Shown here: one piece after another, positions 17,939-26,847 of the stretch
How positions within the stretch are numbered: position 1 is the stretch's first letter
Layout of the letters: the number at the start of each line of letters is the position of its first letter
Assembly: GCA_016201825.1 (NCBI GenBank)
Contig: JACQCD010000060.1
Location: 1-52,499, forward strand
Direction of reading: 5' to 3'
DNA length: 52,499 nucleotides
Source of the DNA: Nitrospirota bacterium
GTDB lineage: Bacteria; Nitrospirota; Nitrospiria; 2-01-FULL-66-17
Translations under genes and position numbers: made by a program
The notes under the pieces: model-generated
Database searches by the model: none
What the model was told of the DNA's origin: nothing
What the model saw: the letters and a program-made list of their open reading frames with translations, nothing else

Positions 17939-18223
17939 GTGAGCGAAATCCAGGTCCAGGGGAAGAGTATCGCGGCGGCGGCGAAGGACATCGCGGACGG
18001 CTTTCTCTCCATGACCCCCCTGTTCATCAAACGCCTCGACGAAGGCGGCCTTCGCGCCCTGCACCACCAGCTCAGGAAATTGCAGACCGAGGTCCGGGCG
18101 TCGAAGTTTCCGTCTCACGACGTCGCGGGCATCCGCACCCGTAATATCCGCCTCCAGCGGCTCCATCAATCGCTGATCGTCCTCGAGCACGCGGCGCGGA
18201 CCCTTCGCATCCGCTTCGCCTAG
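17939..18223 (+). CDS. Small unknown protein
   Basis: 94 residues starting at GTG 17939, which has a GGGGGTGGG ribosome-like site. The sequence is helical (SIAAAAKDIADGFLSMTPLF, then LRALHHQLRKLQTEVRAS) with a basic second half. I do not recognise the family. The stop codon TAG at 18221-18223 directly abuts the outer stem of a nested inverted repeat. It is transcribed divergently from the helicase gene. Confidence 0.6.
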   Translation: MSEIQVQGKSIAAAAKDIADGFLSMTPLFIKRLDEGGLRALHHQLRKLQTEVRASKFPSHDVAGIRTRNIRLQRLHQSLIVLEHAARTLRIRFA

Positions 18224-18422
18224 CGGGCTGCTGAAAAAATCCATCTGCTGCGTTCTCGGTCGTCGGAAACCGCACCGTGGCCCATAAGGGACACGGAATG
18301 CGATCTGCGTCGAAGACGCGACCGTCCGGTTCGCCGGCTTCGGCAAATCCTCACGTACGACCCAGTACGCTCCGGTTTCCTCCTCCCTGCGGCCTTGCAT
18401 CTGGAACTTTTTGAGCAGCCCG
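18224..18422 (-). repeat. Nested inverted-repeat element, copy A (core on minus strand)
   Basis: A 199-bp element whose ends form an imperfect 19-bp inverted repeat (CGGGCTGCTGAAAAAATCC at the left, 16/19 matching). Read on the minus strand it has AGATGCAAGGC near the left end, the core GCGTACTGGGTCGTACGTGA, and GCAGATGG near the right end. Its inner stem is GGAAACC with GGTTTCC; unlike the other copies it carries about 75 extra bases between core and right inner stem. It begins directly after the stop codon of the small gene at 17939. Confidence 0.85.
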
Positions 18423-18480
18423 CCACGCCGACCGACTTTTTCAGCAACTTGCTGGGAGTGTGCCCGAGTATTTGAGTGTT

Positions 18481-18606
18481 GGAGCCTGTTCAGGAATGCG
18501 TCAGATGCAAGGCGGAGTGAGGAATCCCCCCGGAGCGTACTGGGTCGTACGTGAGGAGGGATTCCGAAGCGACAACGCCGCAGATGACCATTCATGGACA
18601 GGCTCC
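18481..18606 (+). repeat. Nested inverted-repeat element, copy B1
   Basis: A 126-bp element. Outer stem: GGAGCCTGTTCAGGAATG with CATTCATGGACAGGCTCC (16/18 paired). Arm motifs: AGATGCAAGGCG and AACGCCGCAGATG. Inner stem: GGAATCCC (18521-18528) with GGGATTCC (18558-18565). Core hairpin CGTAC-TGGGTC-GTACG (18536-18551). Its last base is the first base of the SPOR-gene stop codon read on the minus strand. It differs from copy B2 (38383-38508) at one position. Confidence 0.9.
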
Positions 18607-19268
18607 TAGCGGGGAGGATCGGTCGCCACCAACGCCACAAAGGGGCTGACCTTCTCCGTCGTCTTGAGCAGGTCGGCCAAGTCCCGCGCGTCCTCGCGGG
18701 TCTTGAAGACCCCCACCCGTACGCGGTAGCGAACGCCGGCGTTGGGCAACACGACTCGGCTCACCGAGACCATCTGGTGGCGGCGACGCAAGCGGGCCGC
18801 CAGTTGCTCGGCCGCCTTGCGATCTTGAAACGATCCGACCTGCACGGTATACGATTTTCGGATCACCGGCGCTCGCTGGGATCTCTCCGGGCGTTCGATC
18901 TTCGGGGCCGCTCCGGAGGGCGGAGGAGGCGAGGTCGTCGGACGCGTATCCAGTTTCGGCGCGGGGATCGCCGGACTGCCCAGCGATTTGTAAAAGGTGA
19001 ACTCTTCCGGCTTGTAGGACGACGTCGGGGGCGCGCTGTCTGTACGAGTCTTGGTCGTGGGGCCCGCCGACGGACGCCCGATGACGACGCGCCCACCGCC
19101 GTCGATCACGCCCCCCACGTCCGGGTCCTCCCACGCAGGTCCCGACCCCCAGCGTTCGACCAGCGAGAACAGGACAACGCCGGCCACCACCGCCAACGCC
19201 ACGATGGCCACGTACGGTTTGAGGGACCGTCCGGTCGCGGAATCGCCGCGTTGCACACGGGTATTCAT
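18606..19268 (-). CDS. Membrane-anchored SPOR-domain protein
   Basis: 220 residues: a short cytoplasmic start, one transmembrane segment (PYVAIVALAVVAGVVLFSLV, about 18-37), a Pro/Ser/Thr-rich periplasmic linker, and a C-terminal SPOR domain (YTVQVGSFQDRKAAEQLAAR ... YRVRVGVFKTREDARDLADL). SPOR domains bind denuded septal peptidoglycan, so a role in division or wall turnover is likely; that fits the SpoIID-like gene two genes upstream. The ATG at 19268 was chosen because the frame before it is a shadow of queA. It starts 17 bases after the queA stop. Confidence 0.85.
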   Translation of the reverse strand: MNTRVQRGDSATGRSLKPYVAIVALAVVAGVVLFSLVERWGSGPAWEDPDVGGVIDGGGRVVIGRPSAGPTTKTRTDSAPPTSSYKPEEFTFYKSLGSPAIPAPKLDTRPTTSPPPPSGAAPKIERPERSQRAPVIRKSYTVQVGSFQDRKAAEQLAARLRRRHQMVSVSRVVLPNAGVRYRVRVGVFKTREDARDLADLLKTTEKVSPFVALVATDPPR

Positions 19269-19285
19269 GGCCGCGTCGCGTCCAT

Positions 19286-20398
19286 TTAGAGAATCAGCAT
19301 CGCGTCGCCGTAGCTGTAAAAGCGATACCGCTCGCGCGCCGCTTCGCGATAGAGCTCGAGCAAGACCGACCGGCCGCAGAACGCGGAGGCCAGCAGCAGC
19401 GGGGTGGACCGCGGCAGGTGGAAGTTCGTCAGCAACGCGCCCACCGCCTTCCACCGATACCCCGGACGAATAAAGAGCGCGGTATCGTCGCTCCAAGGTC
19501 GGAGTCGCCCGTCGTCGGCCGCGGCGGTTTCCACCAGCCGCGTGGCGGTCGTGCCCACCGCGATGAGCCGCCCGCCCCGCTCGGCGACCGCGTTGAGTCG
19601 GTCCGCCGTGTCCGCCGTCACCTCGCCCCACTCCGCGGCCATCGGATGGTCGTCGATCATCGGCGTCCGCACCGGCTCGAACGTCCCGGGGCCGACGTGG
19701 AGCGTCACCGCCGCCGTCGTAACGCCGCGATCGGTTAACCGATCGAGCACCGCCGACGTGAAGTGGAGACCCGCCGTGGGAGCCGCGACCGACCCATCGG
19801 TCTTCGCGAACACGGTTTGATACCGTTCACGATCGTCGACCCGCCTGCCCTCGGCGTCGTGCCACGCGACATCGGCATCGGCTCCCCGCCTCAGATACGG
19901 GGGAAGCGGCACGCGGCCGACGCGATCGAGCCAGGACGCGTCATCGGGAATCAAGCGGAGGCGCGGGCGCCCGGCAAGATCCGACTCCAACACCTCGCCG
20001 CGCCCGTCGCCGTCGAATGCCAATCGCTGACCGGGGCGAACCCCGCCTTTGAATAACGCGCTCCAGAGCCCCTCGCCCAGACGGCGGACGAGCAGGACTT
20101 CGATCCGGCCCCCGGTGGGAATCTTCGTGGCATGCAAGCGGGCCGGGATCACCCGGGAATCGTTCACCACGACCGCGTCGCCGGGCGCGCAGAGGTCCGG
20201 CAGATCGCGGAACACCCGGTAGTCCACGCGGCCCGTCCGCCGATCGTACACGAACAGTCGGGCCTGGTCGCGAACCGGCGCGGGCGAGTCGGCGATACGC
20301 GCCCAATCGCACGGGTAGTCGAACGCGTCAAGCACCCGTTCGTCGTGGGCGGCGGAGAGCGCGGCGTCAGGGAGCGCGGTGTGGGCGTGATGCGACAT
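19286..20398 (-). CDS. queA: tRNA preQ1(34) S-adenosylmethionine ribosyltransferase-isomerase
   Basis: A 370-residue QueA. It transfers and isomerises the ribosyl part of AdoMet onto preQ1 at position 34 of tRNA in queuosine synthesis. Family marks: FDYPCDWARIAD near the start, GDAVVVNDSRVIPARL, SVAAPTAGLHFT and HVGPGTFEPVR, then TNFHLPRSTPLLLASAF. The first 32 bases overlap the end of the spoIID-like gene, so the two are probably coupled. Confidence 0.95.
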   Translation of the reverse strand: MSHHAHTALPDAALSAAHDERVLDAFDYPCDWARIADSPAPVRDQARLFVYDRRTGRVDYRVFRDLPDLCAPGDAVVVNDSRVIPARLHATKIPTGGRIEVLLVRRLGEGLWSALFKGGVRPGQRLAFDGDGRGEVLESDLAGRPRLRLIPDDASWLDRVGRVPLPPYLRRGADADVAWHDAEGRRVDDRERYQTVFAKTDGSVAAPTAGLHFTSAVLDRLTDRGVTTAAVTLHVGPGTFEPVRTPMIDDHPMAAEWGEVTADTADRLNAVAERGGRLIAVGTTATRLVETAAADDGRLRPWSDDTALFIRPGYRWKAVGALLTNFHLPRSTPLLLASAFCGRSVLLELYREAARERYRFYSYGDAMLIL

Positions 20399-21518
20399 GA
20401 TCCAATGTGGTTCCGGGATAGTAGTAATCGATGATGCGGTCGGCGGACCACCCGCGTTCGGCCAGGGCCTTCATCCCCCACTGGCAGAGGCCCACGCCGT
20501 GCCCCCATCCGCCCCCATGGAAGCGAACGCCGAACCCGTGGTCGCGGGGATCGACATCCACGTCGACCACGTCGAAGCGCATACTGGGCAAACGCTGGTA
20601 GCCGATTATACGGCGGAGGGCCTCCCCCTGCAAGATGATCTCGCCCTCCGCGTGGAGAATGCGAACGGCGCTCACCCGACCGGATCGATTTCGACCGAGA
20701 GGAGTGACCGTTGCGAGCGGTCCGACCCGATACCCCGCTTCGCGAAGCGCCGACTCGATGGTCTCGAACGAGAGGCGGCGATCCCATTGGAAGACCGGGG
20801 AGGACGCGTCGAACGGACACTCCACGCCCTTCAAATACGGCAGGTCGATGCCCCAGACCTCGGCGGCATCTTCGGTCGGGCCCGATGACGTGGAATGGTA
20901 GGGCGTGAGCGCGAGCCGGCCGTCGTAGGTGACGACGAGCCCCGCCGTCGCGTCCACCGCCTCGGACGTGGCCGGATCCTCGCTGCCGAGTCCGCCGTAG
21001 ACCTGGCTCTGCGTGGTCGCGTCCACATCGAAGTCCTGGGGCCCCCGTTCCTCCCGATGATAGAGGGCGTACGTGCGGGAAACGATCGCCTGGGATTTGA
21101 GCGCCTCCAACGGCCACGTCGCCGGGACCTCGGAGGGCACGACGCTCTTCACGTAGTCCTCCAGGTCCAAGGCGTTCACGACCAGCAGGCCCTTTTCATG
21201 AGCGGAAATGAGAAGCGCCCCGCGGAGCGAGGCGCCGTCGAGTTCGATCGCCGACCGACCCGTGACGCGGATCGGACTCGCCAGCCGAATGCCGTTGACT
21301 CGAATACGCGCTCCGTCGCGCCGGACCACGACGCGGCCGGAGAAGGTCCGCCGGACACCCGGAGCCGTCACCAGCATCGGCTCCGCGCTGGTCACCGTCA
21401 CCGCGCCGCGGTCAGACGACAGGGCGACGCGAATGCGATGACCATCGGCCGCCTCCGCAACCACCGCATGGGCGCAGCCGATCGCCACGATCACCACCAG
21501 CGCGATGAGCCGTCCCAT
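20367..21518 (-). CDS. SpoIID/LytB-domain protein (predicted lytic transglycosylase)
   Basis: 383 residues with a signal peptide (about 1-24). The SpoIID core is seen in LDLEDYVKSVVPSEVPATWP, LKSQAIVSRTYAL and TPYHSTSSGPTEDAAEVWG, and the C-terminal GGGWGHGVGLCQWGMKALA. SpoIID cleaves glycan strands lacking stem peptides; in non-sporulating bacteria the role is wall remodelling. The catalytic Glu would be that in VPSEVP. The start ATG shares a base with the DUF2905 stop (TGATG). Confidence 0.9.
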   Translation of the reverse strand: MGRLIALVVIVAIGCAHAVVAEAADGHRIRVALSSDRGAVTVTSAEPMLVTAPGVRRTFSGRVVVRRDGARIRVNGIRLASPIRVTGRSAIELDGASLRGALLISAHEKGLLVVNALDLEDYVKSVVPSEVPATWPLEALKSQAIVSRTYALYHREERGPQDFDVDATTQSQVYGGLGSEDPATSEAVDATAGLVVTYDGRLALTPYHSTSSGPTEDAAEVWGIDLPYLKGVECPFDASSPVFQWDRRLSFETIESALREAGYRVGPLATVTPLGRNRSGRVSAVRILHAEGEIILQGEALRRIIGYQRLPSMRFDVVDVDVDPRDHGFGVRFHGGGWGHGVGLCQWGMKALAERGWSADRIIDYYYPGTTLDHVASRPHRAP

Positions 21519-21748
21519 CAGCGGCGGCTGAGTAACCACAGCAGAATGGTCAGGATGAGACTGAACAGGAGACCGGTCGTGATCGGAAGGTAGACGCGAA
21601 TATTCTTGCGTTCGATGGACAGATCGCCGGGCAGACGGCCGATCCACGAGGGCCATGAGGGCAGACGCCCGCTCACCAGAATCCAGACCCCGAGCAGGAC
21701 CAGGACGGCCCCCGCCGCGAGGAGCACCTTGCCCACCGTTCCGGACAT
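21518..21748 (-). CDS. Small membrane protein, DUF2905
   Basis: 76 residues with two transmembrane segments (VGKVLLAAGAVLVLLGVWIL and ITTGLLFSLILTILLWLL) joined by a loop containing RLPGDLSIERKN, the usual DUF2905 signature. Function unknown. It starts 6 bases after the nadA stop. Confidence 0.9.
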   Translation of the reverse strand: MSGTVGKVLLAAGAVLVLLGVWILVSGRLPSWPSWIGRLPGDLSIERKNIRVYLPITTGLLFSLILTILLWLLSRR

Positions 21749-21754
21749 GGGACG

Positions 21755-22675
21755 CTACGATGCGGCGACCGCTAACATGCGGTCCAGCGCCCGCTTCGCG
21801 CGAAGCCGGACCTCTTCCGGCACGCGGACCACGTGCCGCAGGTCTTCGAGCGACCAGAGAATTTTTTCGAGGGTGTTGACGCGCATGTGCGAGCAATCGC
21901 ACCACTGGCACGAGGCATACACGCGCTTATCGGGGTTTTCCTTCTCGACGCGATGGAGGATGCCGATCTCGGTGGCGATGATCAGCTCGGGAGCCGACGA
22001 GGCCTTGGCCGCCCGGCAGATACCGCTGGTCGACAGGACCTGATCGGCCAGCTCGTGGACTTCGCCCGGGCACTCGGGATGGACCAGCACCTCCGCCGCG
22101 GGATGCGCCGCCTTCATCGCCGCGACGTCGGAGGCCATGATGCGGTAGTGCACCGGACAGTAGCCGTTGTACAGGATCAGCTTGCGGCCGGTCTGCTTGG
22201 CCACGTGGTCGCCCAGGAATTGGTCGGGGATGAAGATGATCTCGCGGTCGCGTGGAATCCCCTCGACCACCCGCACCGCGTTGGACGACGTGCAGCAGTA
22301 GTCGCTCTCGGCCTTGATCTCGGCGGTGGTGTTGACGTAACACACGACGGCTGCGCTGGGGTGCTTCGCTTTCAGCGCGCGGAGCTGCTCGACCGTGATC
22401 ATGTCGGCCATCGAGCAGCCCGCGTCCAGATCCGGCAACAGCACGGTCTTATCGGGGTTCAAGATGGCGGCGGTCTCAGCCATGAAGTGAACACCGCAGA
22501 ACACGATGACCTTGGCCGGGAGATCGACGGCCATCCGCGACAACTCCAGCGAATCGCCGACGAAATCCGCCACGTCCTGAATCTCCCCGATCTGGTAGTT
22601 GTGGGCGAGAATCACGGCCTGGCGTTCGGTCTTGAGACGCTGGATGCGCTCGACCAAGTGATCGGCTGCAGACAT
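21755..22675 (-). CDS. nadA: Quinolinate synthase A
   Basis: A 306-residue NadA that condenses iminoaspartate with dihydroxyacetone phosphate to quinolinate in NAD synthesis, using a [4Fe-4S] cluster. The three cluster cysteines are in VFCGVHFMAETA, VHPECPGEV and the QWCDCSHMR region. AHNYQIGEIQDVADFVGDSL is the typical N-terminal block. ATG 22675 is taken; an in-frame GTG three codons earlier is possible. nadB and nadC are not in view, but an NAD(P)H-hydrate repair gene lies at 44078. Confidence 0.95.
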   Translation of the reverse strand: MSAADHLVERIQRLKTERQAVILAHNYQIGEIQDVADFVGDSLELSRMAVDLPAKVIVFCGVHFMAETAAILNPDKTVLLPDLDAGCSMADMITVEQLRALKAKHPSAAVVCYVNTTAEIKAESDYCCTSSNAVRVVEGIPRDREIIFIPDQFLGDHVAKQTGRKLILYNGYCPVHYRIMASDVAAMKAAHPAAEVLVHPECPGEVHELADQVLSTSGICRAAKASSAPELIIATEIGILHRVEKENPDKRVYASCQWCDCSHMRVNTLEKILWSLEDLRHVVRVPEEVRLRAKRALDRMLAVAAS

Positions 22676-22727
22676 CGTCTTCACGGCCGCGATTCTATCA
22701 CAGGTGGACACCCCGGAGCGAGGCGAG

Positions 22728-22848
22728 AAGTCTCCCTCTCCCGGACCCGGGAGAGGGTTGGGGTGAGGGTCGTCCAGGGTTCTCCCCCGCAATCGGGAAC
22801 TTCCCCTCACCCCGCCCTCTCCCCCTGCACGGGGGCGAGGGTGAAAGG
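22728..22848. repeat. CT/GA-rich clover-like inverted repeat
   Basis: Three inverted repeats sit in one 120-bp stretch. CCCTCTCCCGG pairs across a short loop with CCGGGAGAGGG. CCCTCTCCCC pairs with GGGGGCGAGGG. A long stem joins GGGAGAGGGTTGGGGTGAGG with the CCCCTCACCCCGCCCTCTCC side. From memory such GGGTGAGGG palindromes are common intergenic repeats in many GC-rich genomes. It lies between the divergent nadA and DUF4139 genes. A related CT-rich half is at about 10790-10830, inside miaA. Confidence 0.7.
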
Positions 22849-22924
22849 CTTTGCAAAAGCCCGTCGAATTCGCTATCGTGGCGTGACGCATCATACCGCC
22901 GCACGATCGTCAGAGAGGACCAAG

Positions 22925-24571
22925 ATGAGTCGTCTTCGAATTGCTGTCCCGCTCCTCTTCTTCGCGTTCGTCCTCCCCGCCGCCGCAGCAACCCTTGAGG
23001 TCACCCCGTCTTCGCGCATCGACGCCGTCACGGTGTACCTGAACTCGGCGCGTGTGACGAGGATCGCGAAGATCGACCTTCCCGCCGGCGAGATCCGCGT
23101 GCGGCTGGAGGGGATCACCGATCAGATGCTCGACGACTCGCTCCGGGTCTCGGGCACTGGACCCGCCAAGGCGCAGGTCTTCGGCGCGACGGTCGAGCGC
23201 GTGCCGCACGTGGACACGACGGCCACCGCGGTTCGCGCGGCGCAGGAGAAGGTCACAGCGTTAGAGGAACAGGACCGCGCGCTGGAGGATCAAATCAAGC
23301 AGGCCAACGCCCGAAAAGAATTCCTGGACTCGCTGCGATCGACCTACGTCAAAGAGCGCACCGAGAACCTCGCCGTCCGCCCCATGGACCCGAAAGAGTG
23401 GACGAACATGGTCGAGTTCGTCGCCAAGCAGTACGAGGCGGTGCTGGAGCAGATCCGTAAGAGCGAATCCGCGCGCCGCCAACTCGCCAAACAGCTCCAA
23501 GCCGCACGGCAGGAACTCGACCAGGTGCGCGCCAAGGGCGGACTCGTCACCAAGACCGTGACCATCGACCTCCGCGCCGAGCGCGCTGGCACATTCGAGC
23601 TTGAGATGAGTTATGTGGTGCCGGCGGCGTCGTGGAACCCGATCTGGGATGCCCGATTGGACGCCGACAAGCAGACGATCGCGCTCTCGCTCTACGGATC
23701 CGCGCGTCAGTTCTCAGGCGAGGATTGGACCGACGTGGCGCTCGCCGTCTCAACGGCCCGACCCTCCCGCGGCATCGAGGTCCCCGACCTCCTTCCCCAG
23801 TACCTCGAACCCATCCGCCCCATGCCCCCCATGGAAGCGGCACCCCGCGCGCTGCTCAAGGGCCGGGCCGACGAACTCAAAGCTGAGGGGATGGCTCCAG
23901 CCCTCGAGGCGTTCGAGCCGGCCGAGGCCGCCGTCACACAGGGCCTGCTCGCCGCGACCTTCACCGCGCCGCGGCGCGAGTCGATCGACAGCAGCGGCAC
24001 ACCCCGGCGCGCGTTCCTCACCACATTTCCACTCAAAGCCGAACTGACGCGCATCGCCGCGCCCAAGCGCGAGGAGCAGACGTTTTTGATCGCGAAGGCC
24101 ACGAACGAATCCGGCCCCGTCCTGCTCGCCGGCCCCGTCAACATCTTCCTCGGTGACGAGTTCACCGGCAAGACCCACCTCCCCACCGTCCCACCCGGTG
24201 ACGAGATCAAACTCGCCTTCGGCCCCGACGACCGCGTGAAGGTGGAGCGCAAAATCATCGAACGCAAACACGAAACCACCGGCGTCTTCTCCAAAGAAGA
24301 CCTCTACCGCTACCGAATCCGCACCACGATCAAGAATCTCTACGCCACGCCCGTCACCGCCACGATCCTGGACCAGATCCCGGTGAGCCGCGACGAAACC
24401 ATCAAGGTCACGGTCCTCGACGGCTCCACCAAGCCCACCGAGCCGGAGGACCCGATGAAGCCGGGGGTGAGAAGCTACACGTTTACGTTGCAACCAAAGA
24501 CGGAGCAGGTGATTGAGTTGGCGTACGAAGTACGGTCTCCGAAGGGGCAGATGATTGGCGGGCTGGAGTGA
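22925..24571 (+). CDS. Secreted DUF4140/DUF4139 protein (mucoidy inhibitor A family)
   Basis: 548 residues with a signal peptide (about 1-22, LLFFAFVLPAAAA). The N-terminal DUF4140 region has SRIDAVTVYLNSARVTR. A long coiled coil follows (about 95-200). The DUF4139 beta-rich C-terminal half contains YVVPAASWNPIWDARLDAD and ENWTD-like GEDWTDVALAVSTARP. The exact role in bacteria is unknown. The ATG at 22925 was chosen because the much longer frame upstream is antisense to nadA. Confidence 0.88.
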   Translation: MSRLRIAVPLLFFAFVLPAAAATLEVTPSSRIDAVTVYLNSARVTRIAKIDLPAGEIRVRLEGITDQMLDDSLRVSGTGPAKAQVFGATVERVPHVDTTATAVRAAQEKVTALEEQDRALEDQIKQANARKEFLDSLRSTYVKERTENLAVRPMDPKEWTNMVEFVAKQYEAVLEQIRKSESARRQLAKQLQAARQELDQVRAKGGLVTKTVTIDLRAERAGTFELEMSYVVPAASWNPIWDARLDADKQTIALSLYGSARQFSGEDWTDVALAVSTARPSRGIEVPDLLPQYLEPIRPMPPMEAAPRALLKGRADELKAEGMAPALEAFEPAEAAVTQGLLAATFTAPRRESIDSSGTPRRAFLTTFPLKAELTRIAAPKREEQTFLIAKATNESGPVLLAGPVNIFLGDEFTGKTHLPTVPPGDEIKLAFGPDDRVKVERKIIERKHETTGVFSKEDLYRYRIRTTIKNLYATPVTATILDQIPVSRDETIKVTVLDGSTKPTEPEDPMKPGVRSYTFTLQPKTEQVIELAYEVRSPKGQMIGGLE

Positions 24572-24628
24572 CTCCGGGGGCTTCTTTGAGGTGGCGGATA
24601 GCGAGGTGGTACTGTATCGCCTGCTGCA

Positions 24629-24841
24629 ATGAAAGAACGTATATTGACACTGCATCCTGAGATCCTGGTCAAGGACGGCAAGAAGCAATTTGCCGTTCTG
24701 CCCTACAAGGAATTTCTCGCGGTGCAGGAGCGCTTGGCGGACGCGGAAGACTTGCTGAAATTGGGCAAAGCCAAGCGGGCGGCTGGCAGGAAACGCTCGA
24801 TTCCGCTCGCCGAAGTGGAGCGTAAACTGAGTTCGCGGTAA
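24629..24841 (+). CDS. Orphan Phd/RelB-like antitoxin
   Basis: 70 residues: LTLHPEILVKDGKKQFAVLP, YKEFLAVQERLADAEDLL, and a C-terminal IPLAEVERKL. This is the form of small Phd/YefM-type antitoxins whose toxin partner is usually RelE-like. No toxin frame follows: the next 270 bases hold REP-like repeats. The gene is therefore an orphan, or the toxin has been lost. Confidence 0.6.
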   Translation: MKERILTLHPEILVKDGKKQFAVLPYKEFLAVQERLADAEDLLKLGKAKRAAGRKRSIPLAEVERKLSSR

Positions 24842-25114
24842 GCCCGCCCTTCAAAAAATCGATCGCGGGGCAATATGGTATCCCGCGGCTCTACGATAGA
24901 GCGTGCCATTCCGATACCACAACGCTCTTTGACTCCAAACAGGAAATGGGTTATGCGTCCCCTATGAGAGTCCCGCGTATGACTTGCGATTCGTTTTTGG
25001 CAGCAAAACCCGTTGCAGAAATCACAAATCACAAGTCTGACCCCAGACTGTCCAGACTGTCTTCCTAAAGTCAAGAAGTCAAACCTGACCCCGAGCTGTT
25101 CTCGAGCCGTTCTT
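24842..25114. other. Gene-free stretch at the left edge of an accessory island
   Basis: No convincing gene. It holds two copies of a TCAGxxTTG-type REP-like motif (25031-25092, listed separately). It also has CTTGCGATTCG at 24983-24993, which recurs in similar form (ATTTGCGATTCG) near 26905 on the other side of the two unknown genes. Confidence 0.5.
25031..25092 (-). repeat. Pair of REP-like GGGGTCAG motifs
   Basis: On the minus strand GGGGTCAGGTTTGACTTC (25075-25092) and GGGGTCAGACTTGT (25031-25044) lie about 30 bases apart. From memory, GGGGTCAGxxTTGA sequences accompany REP-associated (Y1) transposases in many bacteria; none is encoded here. Confidence 0.5.
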
Positions 25115-25921
25115 TCATGCATGCCGTTCCATAGAGTCAATTGGTTGAGATTCGCTGGCGGCTCCTGAGTGGTTCCTATGCAGCTCCCATACTCTCGACT
25201 CCTCGCGAGAGAAAAGCAGCACGTTATCGAAATTAAAATCGAAGCACCAAGTATCGACCTCGGCGGGCACAGAAAAGTTTGCCGAAGACGGAAAAAGATC
25301 TGCCACAATTAACAACCAAATCTTGGTTACACGATCGCGATAATTTGCAACCAATGGGTTCTTCGCTGAGATGACCGCAGCAAGAAGGTCATAAGTGAGT
25401 GGGATTGTTTGGCCCTCGATTCCTCCGAACCAAGGACAGAAGCGGCCCGGTATAGGCGGTGCGATGCGGACAACTTCTACAGAGCTCGAAATTGAAGCAG
25501 ACATGAGGTCATTTTTGCGAAAGGTCAAAACCGTCCCATTCCTGGGAAAGTTTGCGCGGACGAACTCTGCCAATGATCGAGCAAGTCCTTCTTTGTGTTG
25601 CTTTGTTGGAGGGGAAGAAAAATAGACAGTTACATCGACCGCGGGATTATCCGACTCGGAGTAGATCTCTTCGGCTAGACCAATGACATCTTCTCGGAAG
25701 GACTCGACCTGCCTTGGGGAAAACGATGAAGTGGAACACGGCTGGAATAGTTTCGTTACTTCTATTCCCAGAGGTCCAGCAAGCGTGCGAACGACGAAAT
25801 CCGGCGACTCGCTTTCGACAACATCGCCTGGCGGAAAAGGCGAATAGAGAGCACGGGCCAAATCCAGGTAAAACCTCTCGCTCTGCTTCCCAGTCACCGT
25901 AATGCTTCCGCTATGAATCAA
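25115..25921 (-). CDS. Unknown protein, possible PD-(D/E)XK nuclease-like fold
   Basis: 268 residues, no signal peptide. The segment ESPDFVVRTLAGPLGIEVTK has the spacing of a PD...(D/E)x(T/K) nuclease motif, as in several uncharacterised accessory proteins; this is a suggestion only. The rest is not recognised. The codon use is visibly AT-richer than the core genes around it. It is followed on the same strand by nothing and preceded by another unknown gene 16 bases away, so the two probably form one accessory operon. Confidence 0.6.
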   Translation of the reverse strand: MIHSGSITVTGKQSERFYLDLARALYSPFPPGDVVESESPDFVVRTLAGPLGIEVTKLFQPCSTSSFSPRQVESFREDVIGLAEEIYSESDNPAVDVTVYFSSPPTKQHKEGLARSLAEFVRANFPRNGTVLTFRKNDLMSASISSSVEVVRIAPPIPGRFCPWFGGIEGQTIPLTYDLLAAVISAKNPLVANYRDRVTKIWLLIVADLFPSSANFSVPAEVDTWCFDFNFDNVLLFSREESRVWELHRNHSGAASESQPIDSMERHA

Positions 25922-25937
25922 GTAAAGCGAAGCGTAT

Positions 25938-26525
25938 TTATATCCGTGAACAAACAGGCCATAGCTTTTCCATTTCTTTTCGAATCGTTTCTTCAGCGCC
26001 CTGAGTCTCGTCCAACAGGACGTTAAGAACAGACTCTCGCCTCATCTGATCTACCCCGAGCAATGGATTACCCCAGACACGAAGTAGACGGCCCACGAAC
26101 TCGGCATGGAGGCGCATCTCCGAATCCGGTATATCCTCCAGCCCCGCAGTAGACTGCCCCGTTCGAAAACGATCACGATAAACTAAATATTCCTCCAGGT
26201 AATTATCAGGTTCAATTGCCCTATCATTCATAAGCGTCATAATCCCTCCCTCGATTTGTTCGAAGTCGATCGATGGAGGGAGCCAAGGCCATCTCTCTGC
26301 CATGCTTACCACGAGTGCGAAGAGATAGGCGCGCAGTTCGATGTTTGTCTTTTTTAGAATCTGGACAGAGTTTTTACGTCGAAAGAAAAGGAAATCGAAA
26401 AACCCACCTTTGTAGGGCAAAAGCGAATAGACCTTTGGTAAGGCTTCCACCATCCTGTGGCTCGCCTCAGCCACACACAAAATGAGTCTGTTGATGGTTT
26501 CTAACACCTCGTCGCGATTTGCCAT
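25938..26525 (-). CDS. Unknown protein in AT-richer accessory island
   Basis: 195 residues, mostly helical by eye (LETINRLILCVAEASHRMVE, then a FFDFLFFRRKNS stretch). No known motif or signal peptide was found. ATG 26525 (MANRDEV) has TGAGGG five bases upstream and was preferred over a start 13 codons earlier. It is the first gene of a likely pair with the unknown gene at 25115. Confidence 0.6.
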   Translation of the reverse strand: MANRDEVLETINRLILCVAEASHRMVEALPKVYSLLPYKGGFFDFLFFRRKNSVQILKKTNIELRAYLFALVVSMAERWPWLPPSIDFEQIEGGIMTLMNDRAIEPDNYLEEYLVYRDRFRTGQSTAGLEDIPDSEMRLHAEFVGRLLRVWGNPLLGVDQMRRESVLNVLLDETQGAEETIRKEMEKLWPVCSRI

Positions 26526-26609
26526 CGATCCCTCACATGCCTCTTTGCTGCTGGAGTATTGCATACTGGAGTATTGTATTAATGACTGTCTATTTGATTA
26601 GTGATTGCC

Positions 26610-26828
26610 TCATGAGCGCTTCCTGGAGCCTCTGGCCAGCAGAGACATCTGTTCGTGGTGCTTCTTGGGCGTCGAGGCGCAGCCTGACATAAGGATTCCC
26701 GAAACGATTAGTAGACCCAAAAGATAGAGCCGGGCATTGCGCGCGGCACCCCGCTCGCACCACCGTGTGTCGCGTCCGCTGTGTGATCCGTTGACCACAT
26801 CTGATGGCTCCAGGCACAAGCATAGCAC
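26610..26828 (-). CDS. Doubtful small lipoprotein
   Basis: A 72-residue frame whose middle part looks like a lipoprotein signal (LGLLIVSGILMSGCASTPKK) followed by only about 20 residues. The long stretch before the signal is not protein-like, so a real product would need to start at a TTG near 26713. It may be a fragment of a former gene. Confidence 0.3.
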   Translation of the reverse strand: MLCLCLEPSDVVNGSHSGRDTRWCERGAARNARLYLLGLLIVSGILMSGCASTPKKHHEQMSLLARGSRKRS

Positions 26829-26847
26829 TCGAAAGAAAATCGTGAGT

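Noticed and set aside
18224-18606. Possible CRISPR array, since repeats occur close together
   Set aside because: There are two oppositely oriented, internally palindromic elements of different length, with no regular spacers and no cas genes.
21833-24571. A 912-codon frame that would extend the DUF4139 protein upstream
   Set aside because: The first 364 codons are antisense to nadA and cross a repeat; a signal peptide begins at 22925.
24842-25114. Missing RelE-like toxin partner for the antitoxin at 24629
   Set aside because: No frame of adequate length or RelE-like sequence is present in any of the three forward frames.
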